From Arenibacter latericius DSM 15913 (GTDB lineage Bacteria > Bacteroidota > Bacteroidia > Flavobacteriales > Flavobacteriaceae), in NCBI RefSeq assembly GCF_000424985.1, contig NZ_AUKX01000036.1, forward strand, positions 1 through 60,906: a DNA stretch of 60,906 bases. Direction: 5' to 3'. This document shows positions 36,729-45,214 of this stretch, piece after piece. Positions within the stretch are counted from its first letter, which is position 1; every line of letters starts with the position of its first letter. Below the pieces are notes generated by a model that saw nothing but the letters and a program-made list of their open reading frames with translations, had not been told where the DNA came from and did not search any database. Position numbers and translations under genes: made by a program.

Positions 36729-39701
36729 TTATGGTTTTTTGTCCGAATACCGGGGATCTTGAATATAATCTTGTTTTTGCATTTTAATCACTTCTATACT
36801 TAGAAACCCAAATTCGCTTACTACTTTTCCATAAAACCTATAAATGCCTCTTCCCCTAAAAAAGTATTTTGCAGCAACAGGAGGGAACAGTACGGTGTCA
36901 AAAACCTCCCCATGTTGATCTACCAAGGTGGCAAAGTTCATTCGGGTTCCCTTATGGGTCTTGGTGTTTTTTACGGTTACTAAATATCCATAGATATCGA
37001 TGTTTTTTCCAAGGTATCTTTCTAGGTCTTTTTTCCCGTTCTTATTCTCGGGAACTTCGGTTAATAAATAAAACGGACTGCATAGCGGAAAACCTAGGAG
37101 TTCTATCTGGGTGAAAGCCATTTCTAGGTCTGTAGTGTATAAAGTGGGAATTTCAAAATGTGGTTGTTTGGGCGAAAACAGCTTCGGGTGTTCCAACTTT
37201 GTGCTTTTAGAGAGGGACAAGTGTGCCTGCCATAATAGTTCGTGCTTATTCACTTTCGTAAATCGGAAGGCATCTATCCGAATCAGAATACTTAGTTGTT
37301 CAACGGAAATGGATACTCTGTCTATAAAATCGGTCAACGATAAAAATTCACCCTTGGTTACTCTTTCTTTTAAAATGCGCTCTGCCACCTTTTCTTCCAG
37401 TTCCCGTAAGTACATCAACCCTAAATATAGCTCCTTGCCATAGATATGATTCACTATAAAGCTATTGTTGATACAGGGAGGGTGTACATTTGCTCCTAAC
37501 ATCCTGGCTTCGTGAATGTAGAATTCCGCACTGTAGAATCCGCCCCCATTATTAAGAACGGCCACCATATATTCCAAAGGGTAATAAGCTTTTAGAAATA
37601 GGGTCTGATAACTTTCTACGGCGTAGGAGGCAGAATGCCCTTTGGCAAAGGCATAGCCAGCAAAACTGGCTACTTGGTCCCAAATCTCAAAAATAAGGGT
37701 GTCTTCGTATCCTTTAACACGACAATTGTCTACAAACTTGTCTTTTACCTTTTGAAATTCCTCTCTAGATCGGAATTTGCCACTCATTCCTCTTCTGAGC
37801 ACATCGGCTTCGCCTAGGGTAAGATCGGCAAAATAGTGGGCTACTTTTATCACATCTTCCTGGTATACCATTACCCCATAGGTTTCTGGCATAATGGACA
37901 ACATTACGGGATGTGCTTTTTCTTTGGTCCGTTCTGGATCCCGATGTCGTAGAATATATTCGCGCATCATTCCACTTTTAGCCACTCCAGGACGTATAAT
38001 GGAACTTGCCGCTACCAACCCCAAATAGGTATCCACCTCCAGCTTTTTTAACAACATGCGCATGGCAGGAGACTCTATATAAAAACAGCCCATGCATTGT
38101 GCACTTTTTAAGATAGAGTTTATATGGGGATCTGTTTTAAATTTTCCAATATTGTGAATGTCGAAAGTGCCGATTTCCTTTGGCTGATTATAGGCAATGA
38201 TTTCCAAGGTCTCCGCAATTTTTGCTAGTCCGCGTTGGGATAGGATATCAAATTTAAAAAGCCCAACGTCTTCTGCTATCACCATATCAAATTGCGTAGT
38301 GGGATATCCTTTTGGAGGTAGGTGGGTAGCAGAAAAGTATTCAATGGGTTTCTCTGTTATCAGTATCCCTCCTGCATGAATGCTGAGGTAGTTGGGCTTT
38401 CCTTGGATAAACTGAGCGTATTTAAGTACCAGTCTAGATATATCGTCTAGTTGTGAAATATGGTAATCCCTATTGCAGAGCATATCTATTTCCTCTTTGG
38501 GAAGTCCAAACACCTTTCCCAATTCCCGGATAGCTCCTTTTTCTTGAAAAGTGACATAGGTCCCCAAAAGGGAAACGTGGGGGAAACGTTCAAAAATATA
38601 CTGGGTCATGGCCTCCCTATCTTTCCATGAAAAATCAATATCAAAGTCGGGCGGATTAACTCGATAGAGGTTTATAAACCGCTCAAAATACAGATCCAGT
38701 TCTATGGGGTCTACATCGGTAATCCGGAGCAAATAAGCGACTATGCTATTGGCACCGCTACCACGTCCCACGTAGAAATAACCCTGTTTACGGGCATGGG
38801 AAACAATATCCCAATTGATGAGGAAATAGGAAACAAATCCCATTTTTTTAATGAGGTCCATCTCTTTTTGGAGTCGTTCTAATATTACGGTATCGGTTTT
38901 GGGATATCGGTAGGGTAGGCCTTCCTTGCATAGTTTTTCTAATAGCGCTTCGTCTTCCGCGGTATTCCCCAAATAGGTTTTTAGGTTTTGGGGCTTACGG
39001 TTGTCGGAAAAGTCGAAGTAGATGGAGCAGGAATTCATAATACGCTCCGTATTTTCTAAAATAAAGGGATACTCAGAAAACGCCTTGGTCAATTCCTCTA
39101 TGGGAATCATCTTTTCCTCGGGATTGGCTTCCTCGGTTTTTGGTAATTTGCTTAATAATAGATTGTTATCTACAGCTCTTAGCAGACGATGCGCATTAAA
39201 GTCGCGCTTATTACGGAAAGTAACAGCTTGTTGTACTACTAGTTTATCCTTGAGTTCTGAAAGCTTGGTAAAGGGCAGTCGTCTAAGATCGGTGATGGAA
39301 ATACCGACATACTCATGCTCTAAAAAATTGTATTTTCCATTAAGAAGTGCTTTTTGAAAAGGATAAATGACAAAAGCGTCTTTAAAAGCCGGCGCTATGG
39401 CCGGAATTTTCTTCTCCTCGTGCAGGTGTTGGGAGAGGTAACTGTTTAATTCCCGATATCCTTCGTTGTTTTTAGCTAGGGCTACAAAGCATTGATCTGC
39501 CCCATTTCTAAAATCTATTCCCAAAATGGGTTTAATATTGTGTTCCTGAGCTTTCCTAACAAAATTTAGGCAGCCCGAGGTATTGTTGATATCGGTAAGT
39601 GCCAATTGCGTTACCTGCATCTCTTGCGCCAATTCCAACAACTCCGTTTCGGAAATAGTTCCAAAACGAAGGCTGTAGTAGGAATGGCAGTTTAGATACA
39701 T
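36729..39701 (-). CDS. dnaE2: DNA polymerase III alpha subunit, short DnaE2-like
   Basis: A 990-aa C-family polymerase starting MYLNCHSYYSLRFG at the ATG at 39699-39701. An upstream in-frame TTG is unlikely because the PHP domain begins at once. The PHP domain is at about 1-200. The palm carries the catalytic acids in PDFDIDF, D352, D354 and D356. VGRGSGANSIVAYL and FAKGHSASYA are conserved alpha-subunit motifs. A helix-hairpin-helix region (about 790-830) and a C-terminal OB fold (about 910-985) are present. It is about 170 residues shorter than replicative DnaE1, as error-prone DnaE2 types are. Those usually sit beside an ImuB/DinB-like gene, which is absent here. Role: translesion synthesis, inferred. 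Confidence 0.88.
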   Translation of the reverse strand: MYLNCHSYYSLRFGTISETELLELAQEMQVTQLALTDINNTSGCLNFVRKAQEHNIKPILGIDFRNGADQCFVALAKNNEGYRELNSYLSQHLHEEKKIPAIAPAFKDAFVIYPFQKALLNGKYNFLEHEYVGISITDLRRLPFTKLSELKDKLVVQQAVTFRNKRDFNAHRLLRAVDNNLLLSKLPKTEEANPEEKMIPIEELTKAFSEYPFILENTERIMNSCSIYFDFSDNRKPQNLKTYLGNTAEDEALLEKLCKEGLPYRYPKTDTVILERLQKEMDLIKKMGFVSYFLINWDIVSHARKQGYFYVGRGSGANSIVAYLLRITDVDPIELDLYFERFINLYRVNPPDFDIDFSWKDREAMTQYIFERFPHVSLLGTYVTFQEKGAIRELGKVFGLPKEEIDMLCNRDYHISQLDDISRLVLKYAQFIQGKPNYLSIHAGGILITEKPIEYFSATHLPPKGYPTTQFDMVIAEDVGLFKFDILSQRGLAKIAETLEIIAYNQPKEIGTFDIHNIGKFKTDPHINSILKSAQCMGCFYIESPAMRMLLKKLEVDTYLGLVAASSIIRPGVAKSGMMREYILRHRDPERTKEKAHPVMLSIMPETYGVMVYQEDVIKVAHYFADLTLGEADVLRRGMSGKFRSREEFQKVKDKFVDNCRVKGYEDTLIFEIWDQVASFAGYAFAKGHSASYAVESYQTLFLKAYYPLEYMVAVLNNGGGFYSAEFYIHEARMLGANVHPPCINNSFIVNHIYGKELYLGLMYLRELEEKVAERILKERVTKGEFLSLTDFIDRVSISVEQLSILIRIDAFRFTKVNKHELLWQAHLSLSKSTKLEHPKLFSPKQPHFEIPTLYTTDLEMAFTQIELLGFPLCSPFYLLTEVPENKNGKKDLERYLGKNIDIYGYLVTVKNTKTHKGTRMNFATLVDQHGEVFDTVLFPPVAAKYFFRGRGIYRFYGKVVSEFGFLSIEVIKMQKQDYIQDPRYSDKKP

Positions 39702-40503
39702 TGGGATAAGTTTCAGTTTTAATCCCAAAGTTAAAGGTTTGATTCTTTACGTAGGAGGATTTGTTGGATCATTCCAATTTGATGATTTGAAAATTTGACA
39801 ATTTGGAGATGGCAAAGCTAACACTGATCCACTTTAATCATGGGCTAAAACGCCGTTGCAATTCAAATAAGGATTACTAGTTGTCTAAAGCAAAGAATCT
39901 CCGTACGAATATCTAAGTGGTCATGCAATAGATTGGTTATTATGTAATAATGATTTTGTACTCATAATTACATTTTCCCTGAAAACATCCAAATATAAGG
40001 TTTTTAACAGGCCTGGAGTCACTTCGAAATGAGCCCTGTTTTTGGGCGATGGAGAAGTCACACTCGCTGTGCTCGATTGTTAAAAGGTTATAGGGTGATG
40101 TAGTTTTAGGGAAGTATATACTAAAAGTACTCTCAATTCATTCTGGAATTTCCGTCTACCCCTTGCCCTAAAGGGAGCGGAAATTCTCATAAAATTAACG
40201 TTTATTAACAAAGCGTTTACGACATCTTGATACCAATAAAATCCAAAGACTACAGGGAAATGCCCAAAGCTTACAGCAATTGATAATTGTTCACTGATAA
40301 TTGAAAAAAAACTGGCCACTGACCACCGATTACTGATTACTGAACCGCTTTCAATACTCACTACTTTGTACTCATATCTATTTTACTGGTTATTGAAACA
40401 GCGGTTGACGGATAACTGAGTGATATTGTTAATTAAAACTACTGCCTGCTACTGCTTACTGCTACTTTTAACTGTATACTGATGACAGCCTACTGTGAAC
40501 TTC
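39702..40503. repeat. Spacer with degenerate heptamer tract upstream of dnaE2-like gene
   Basis: This 802-bp spacer has no credible gene. A 93-codon minus-strand frame at 40080-40361 runs through the repeats and looks spurious. On the minus strand TATATTTG at 39990-39997 could be a -7 element for the polymerase gene. From about 40278 the sequence is 7-bp-period: AATTGAT-type units (40278-40304), CGATTAC TGATTAC units (40327-40343), CAATACT CACTACT units (40352-40372) and TACTGCT units (40450-40470). The tract reaches the uxaB stop codon. Confidence 0.7.
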
Positions 40504-41970
40504 TCAATACTCACATCTCCCTACTAATTCCAAGCTACTAAGAACCCCTTGTCGTTCTATGGAACCAATATAGCTAACAACCATTTCGGTTAAGCCTGGA
40601 AGATCGTTGAGGTTTTCCCCCCAGATATCAGTATTTGCCAGGATTTGGTGGATGGTTTCGTCCATAGAAGTTTTTTGTTCATCGTACTGACTCCAGCTTT
40701 CTTTGAAAAAGGAGAGCACCTTTGGGTCGTCTTTTAGGTCGATTTTCTCCCCATTATAGTTTCCTCTGTAGAAATAAAGGAGGGCGGCCAATCCAAAAAC
40801 AATCCTTTTAGGTGGTGTGTTCTCCAAGGCTTGATAATCTTTGAGTGTTGGCAACAATCGGGCAACAAACTTTGAGGTGATATTGAGGGCAATACTGATC
40901 AGTTGGTGTTTTAGTAAGGGGTTTCTAAATCGATCTAATACATCGGCAACAAACTGTTGTTTTACTGTCTCTGGGAAGTCTAAGGTTAGGATGGTTTCTT
41001 GTAGCAATAACTCATTTATAAATCGACTTATTTCAGGTTGTTCCAAGGCTTCATCCACTAATCTGGCTCCTGCTAAATAAGCAACGGGTACCAAGGCGGT
41101 ATGGGCACCGTTTAATATCCGCACTTTCATTTCACGATAGGGGACTAGGTCTTCTACAAACTGCACGTTGAGGTCGGTTTGGGAAAAGGGGAGTTCTTTT
41201 TGTACCGACTCTGGAGCCTGAATCACCCAACTGTGATAGTATTCCCCGGCGACCATCATGGGATCTCTATATCCCAATGTTTCTTCTATTTCTTTGGCGC
41301 GATCTTTTGGATATCCGGATACGATTCTATCTACCAAGCTACTACAGAAGTGATTGGCAGTACCTATCCAAGAGGTAAATTCGGACTCCAATTCCCAATG
41401 GTTGGCATATTCTAGTACAGCTTTTTGTAGTGTGAGTCCGTTATTCTCGATTAACTCGCAAGGCAGAAGAATTAGGCCTTTAGATGGATCTTGATTAAAA
41501 AACTGGAATCGATGGTATAGAAACAGGGTCAGTTTTGCAGGGAATTCTTTTGGCGGCGTGTGTTGAAATATGTCCTGAGGATTAAATTTGATTCCGGCTT
41601 CGGTGGTATTAGAAACCACAAACCGCAGATGGGGGTCTTTGGCAAGCTCCAAATAACGTTCCCATTCGGTATAGGGATTGATGACGGAGTTTACACAATC
41701 TACCCGTTTAATATTCTGAATCTGTTGTCCGTTTTTAACACCATCTAGAATCACAGTGAAAAGTCCGCCTTGATCCTTTAATTCCTGATAATCCCCATAT
41801 TCCGTTGGCTTAACAATAGCTATGCCCGCATTAAAATCGGTCTTCTCGTTTAGAATCTGTACCATCCAATCTACAAAGGCCCTAAGAAAATTTCCACCTC
41901 CAAATTGAAGTATTTTGGTCGGTAGGGGGGAGGGTTGTTGCTTAATTAAAGTGCGGTTTATTGTTTGCAT
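40504..41970 (-). CDS. uxaB: Tagaturonate reductase (altronate oxidoreductase)
   Basis: A 488-aa enzyme of the mannitol dehydrogenase/UxaB family. The N-terminal Rossmann domain shows LQFGGGNFLRAFVDWM, and VVSNTTEAGIKFNP is typical of UxaB proteins. The C-terminal helical domain has the catalytic-region Lys and His in KVRILNGAHTALVPVAYLAG. It interconverts D-tagaturonate and D-altronate with NADH. Altronate dehydratase is encoded next to it, supporting the assignment. An expected partner, uronate isomerase UxaC, is not in the window. The flanking spacers on both sides contain heptamer-repeat tracts. Confidence 0.9.
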   Translation of the reverse strand: MQTINRTLIKQQPSPLPTKILQFGGGNFLRAFVDWMVQILNEKTDFNAGIAIVKPTEYGDYQELKDQGGLFTVILDGVKNGQQIQNIKRVDCVNSVINPYTEWERYLELAKDPHLRFVVSNTTEAGIKFNPQDIFQHTPPKEFPAKLTLFLYHRFQFFNQDPSKGLILLPCELIENNGLTLQKAVLEYANHWELESEFTSWIGTANHFCSSLVDRIVSGYPKDRAKEIEETLGYRDPMMVAGEYYHSWVIQAPESVQKELPFSQTDLNVQFVEDLVPYREMKVRILNGAHTALVPVAYLAGARLVDEALEQPEISRFINELLLQETILTLDFPETVKQQFVADVLDRFRNPLLKHQLISIALNITSKFVARLLPTLKDYQALENTPPKRIVFGLAALLYFYRGNYNGEKIDLKDDPKVLSFFKESWSQYDEQKTSMDETIHQILANTDIWGENLNDLPGLTEMVVSYIGSIERQGVLSSLELVGRCEY

Positions 41971-42135
41971 GGTTAATTTATTAACGTAAAAATGAATTAA
42001 TTTGATGATTTGGAAATGCGGTTTGTTTGAATACTTGTTTTAAAATCATGTCTTAGACTCTGTCTCCCTTAGCAGGTAAACTTAGTCACCGTCAGGTGAC
42101 CTCATATATCGTTCTCTAATTCCGCCCGAGTAAGT

Positions 42136-42235
42136 ATCTCAATACTCAATACTCACTACTCAATTCTCAATACTAATTCTCTGTACTCATATCTATAAAA
42201 TTGTTAATTGCTAATTGTTCACTGTTAATTGTTAA
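42136..42235. repeat. Degenerate heptamer tract between uxaB and uxaA
   Basis: About 100 bp with 7-bp periodicity. Units resembling CAATACT / CACTACT run from 42136 to about 42190, then units AATTGTT / AATTGCT / CACTGTT run from 42209 to 42235, reaching the uxaA stop codon. The string TGTACTCATATCTAT is shared with the tract at 40367-40381. The remaining spacer (41971-42135) has no gene. Confidence 0.75.
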
Positions 42236-43884
42236 AGAGAAATCCCCCTTTTCCAAGGAATAAAATCATTCTGATCTAATCGAACTGCGGCTGGGACAAT
42301 GTTACCGCTGGCAACCTCTATAATATACTCCAATAATTCTTCTCCTTTAGATTCTATGGTATCTTCTCCAGTTATAATGGTACCTGCATTAAAATCGATG
42401 ATGTCTTTCATGCGTTCACTTAAGGCGTTGTTACTGGAGATTTTAATGGTGGGCGTCACAGGGTTTCCTGTGGGTGTGCCCAGGCCTGTAGTAAAGGCAA
42501 TTACATTGCAGCCAGAGCCTGCTAGTCCGGTAGTGCTTTCCACATCGTTTCCTGGAGTGCAAAGAAGGTTTAATCCTTTTTTAGTGACCGGTTCTGTATA
42601 TTCCAATACATCCTTTACCAAGGAAGTGCCCCCTTTTTTGGCTGCTCCGGCCGATTTCATAGCGTCTGTGATGAGTCCGTCTTTAATATTTCCGGGAGAC
42701 GGATTACTTTCGAAGCCCGAGCCAATGGCTACTGCCCTTTCCGAATAGGCACGCATAAGGGAGGCGAATTTCTCCGCATTTTCTGCTGTCTCACATCTAT
42801 TGATGAGTTCTTGTTCTACCCCGTTCAATTCAGGGAATTCAGCAAGTACCGTGGCGCCACCCAAGGCTACCAAAAGATCGGAAGTATAACCAAGGGCAGG
42901 GTTAGCAGAGATACCAGAAAATCCATCAGAACCACCACATTCCAGTCCTAAGGTGAGTTTACTTAGGGGTGCGGGTTTTCGGGTTGCTTTATTTGCTTCT
43001 ATGAGACCTAAAAAGGTCTGTTTTACAGCATCTTCTATAAAGTGGCGTTCGCTTTTGCTTTTTTGTTGTTCTAGAATATGTAGAGGTTTAGAAAAGTTGG
43101 GATCTCGTTTTGCAATGGCATCCGTTAGAATTTTCACCTGTGCGTTTTGGCATCCCAAACTAAGAATGGTTGCCCCAGCTACGTTGGGGTTGGTGATATA
43201 ACCTGCCAATAGATTACATAGGGTATCCGAATCCCCCCGGTCACAACCACATCCTCCGTCGTGAGTTAAAAATTTTATTCCATCTACATTGGGGAAAGTG
43301 CGGTTCTCTTTAATTTCTTCTGGGGTTTTAATGATAGTTGCCGCCATGAGTTCTTCTTTACTGGCACCTGCTTTATATTTGGAAACTAGGATTTCTGCAT
43401 CCACCAAATACTCTTTTGCGATGCTATAGCCTAATGAATCCAATAAGGCATCCCGCAATACATTTACATTTCTATTCTCGCAGAACACCATGGGAATTAC
43501 CAACCAGTGGTTGGCCGTACCTACACTACCATCGGCGCGGTGGTAGCCGTTAAAAGTGCGGTCTTTCCATTTGCTGACATCGGGGGCTATCCATTCGGAC
43601 TGTTGCTTTCCTACGCTATAATCGGAAGAGGCATGTACTATATTATCTATGGTGATGATCTCCCCTTTGGCGATGGACTTGGTTGCTTTGCCAATTAAGT
43701 TCCCGTACATCAAAATAGGGTCTTCCGGTTTAAAATCCTTTAGCGCGAATTTATGCTTAGCAGAGATTTTGGCGGTTAGTGGAAAAGTATCCCCATTAAA
43801 TGTAATTGGGTGACCTTGCGGCAACTCTTGTAGCGCGACAAGAATATTATCTTCAGGGTGTATTTGTAGAAAGGTTGTGGACAT
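42232..43884 (-). CDS. uxaA: Altronate dehydratase
   Basis: A 550-aa enzyme from the ATG at 43882-43884. A TTG 5 codons upstream would overlap the preceding gene. The N-terminal SAF domain (about 1-95) precedes the large dehydratase domain with the Cys-rich THDGGCGCDRGDSDTL and LSLGCQNAQ motifs and SGCNVIAFTTGLGTPTG near the C terminus. It dehydrates D-altronate to 2-keto-3-deoxygluconate in hexuronate catabolism. It lies 11 bp after the zinc dehydrogenase gene and is followed by uxaB after 261 bp of repeats. Full-length UxaA proteins are near 500-550 aa, so it appears intact. Confidence 0.93.
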   Translation of the reverse strand: MSTTFLQIHPEDNILVALQELPQGHPITFNGDTFPLTAKISAKHKFALKDFKPEDPILMYGNLIGKATKSIAKGEIITIDNIVHASSDYSVGKQQSEWIAPDVSKWKDRTFNGYHRADGSVGTANHWLVIPMVFCENRNVNVLRDALLDSLGYSIAKEYLVDAEILVSKYKAGASKEELMAATIIKTPEEIKENRTFPNVDGIKFLTHDGGCGCDRGDSDTLCNLLAGYITNPNVAGATILSLGCQNAQVKILTDAIAKRDPNFSKPLHILEQQKSKSERHFIEDAVKQTFLGLIEANKATRKPAPLSKLTLGLECGGSDGFSGISANPALGYTSDLLVALGGATVLAEFPELNGVEQELINRCETAENAEKFASLMRAYSERAVAIGSGFESNPSPGNIKDGLITDAMKSAGAAKKGGTSLVKDVLEYTEPVTKKGLNLLCTPGNDVESTTGLAGSGCNVIAFTTGLGTPTGNPVTPTIKISSNNALSERMKDIIDFNAGTIITGEDTIESKGEELLEYIIEVASGNIVPAAVRLDQNDFIPWKRGISL

Positions 43885-43895
43885 AGATGTTATTT

Positions 43896-44903
43896 TCAAA
43901 ATTCAACGGTCGCTTTAATGACTCCAGCAGCAGGATCCAACCAATTATTAAAATGCTCTTTCATTTCTGAAAAATGTACACTATGCGTAATGAAGGATTC
44001 GGTAGGGAACTGATCGATCATGGAAATAACGAATTCAAAGTCGGCCACCGTGGCATTCCTACTACATAGTAAGGTAGTTTCTTTAGCGTGAATTTCAGGA
44101 TGTTTAAAGGTTAGCTCCCCTTTGGAAAGTCCCACTAAAACATACCGTCCCCCGTGTGACATATAAGAGGGGCCTAATTCCAAGGCTCCTTTGTGACCAG
44201 TAGCATCAAAGACTACGGTAGCCAGGTCGCCCTTAGTAATTTCAGAAATCTGATTTATTGCGTCATTATTTGTGTTCACAATAAAATCAACTCCTATTTT
44301 TTCCTTTGCATATTGGAGTCGGTCTTGATTCATATCCACTGCAATTACTTTTGCACCTTCTAGCTGTGCCAATTTCATAATCCCGATTCCTATGGGACCA
44401 CATCCTACTACCACGATGGTTTCATCTTTAGTTAGTTGAGCCCTCTTAATAGCATGGGCACCAATGGCCAAAGGTTCTACGATAGCCATCTGATTGTCGG
44501 TTAAATTATTGGCGGGTAGTAAAATGGCTATAGGAACTGAGATTTGCTCTTGCATTCCTCCGTCAGTATGAATCCCAAGAACCTGGATTTGGGTACAGCA
44601 GTTGGTTTTCCCATTTCTACAGGCAATACAATGACCACAACTAAGATAGGGCATCACCACTACTTTGTCGCCAACCTTTATGCCCTTGCTGTTGTCTTCT
44701 ATTTCCAGTACCTGGGCCGCCAGTTCATGCCCTAGTATTCTTGGATAGGTGAAAAAAGGCTGATTTCCGCTGTAGGCATGTAGATCGGTCCCACAAATCC
44801 CTACGCTGTTAATTTTTAAAAGAGCCTCCCCAGGCTTTCTTATTGGTGGCTCTTTTTCTTTTAATTGAAAGTTACCGGGTTCTTCACATACTATGTATTT
44901 CAT
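43896..44903 (-). CDS. Zinc-dependent dehydrogenase, possible L-galactonate or hexonate 5-dehydrogenase
   Basis: A 335-aa MDR enzyme. The catalytic zinc motifs are GICGTDLHAYSG and GHELAAQV, the structural-zinc Cys set is CGHCIACRNGKTNCC, the coenzyme site is VVGCGPIGIGIMKLAQ, and EPLAIGAHAI is a family motif. It is immediately upstream of uxaA. Because the operon reduces tagaturonate, the best fit is an enzyme that makes tagaturonate or fructuronate from a hexonate, like LgoD/YjjN (L-galactonate) or RspB relatives. Sequence alone does not fix the substrate. L-galactonate would connect to red-algal L-galactose, which is inference. Confidence 0.88.
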   Translation of the reverse strand: MKYIVCEEPGNFQLKEKEPPIRKPGEALLKINSVGICGTDLHAYSGNQPFFTYPRILGHELAAQVLEIEDNSKGIKVGDKVVVMPYLSCGHCIACRNGKTNCCTQIQVLGIHTDGGMQEQISVPIAILLPANNLTDNQMAIVEPLAIGAHAIKRAQLTKDETIVVVGCGPIGIGIMKLAQLEGAKVIAVDMNQDRLQYAKEKIGVDFIVNTNNDAINQISEITKGDLATVVFDATGHKGALELGPSYMSHGGRYVLVGLSKGELTFKHPEIHAKETTLLCSRNATVADFEFVISMIDQFPTESFITHSVHFSEMKEHFNNWLDPAAGVIKATVEF

Positions 44904-45002
44904 TTATTGTATTTGGTCGTTATTAGGCTGGTTATTACTAAACCTCTCTTTAAAATTATTTGCGGTTTTGAAATAACTAATTTAACCAAAACAAATGATA
45001 TT

Positions 45003-45212
45003 ATAGTAGTGAGTATTGAGATGTGAGTATTGAGATGTGAGAATTGAGAATTTTTTTGAACCTCCCTAGACTAGAGTTGACCTAACCTGGCGACTGATTA
45101 CCGATTACTGCCAACTGAGCCTGCCTTTGTTTGCAGACGGGTGGCACACTCGTTTCAATATCTACTACCTTATACTGGCACGAGCAAGATACTCGCACTA
45201 GCGCAGGGTTTG
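45003..45212. repeat. Heptamer tract plus palindromic element between TlpA-like and dehydrogenase genes
   Basis: 45006-45050 reads as 7-mers alternating GTGAGTA and TTGAGAT. 45093-45110 has TGATTAC CGATTAC units. 45118-45145 and 45173-45208 resemble the GC-rich palindromic elements at 58865-58890 and 58933-58966. No gene is present between 44904 and 45214. Confidence 0.75.
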
Positions 45213-45214
45213 GA

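Noticed and set aside
40080-40361. 93-codon minus-strand frame in the dnaE2-uxaB spacer
   Set aside because: It runs through heptamer repeats, has no recognisable fold, and its composition follows the repeat rather than a protein.
40269-40505. CRISPR-like array
   Set aside because: Units are 7 bp and contiguous with no spacers, and no cas genes are present.
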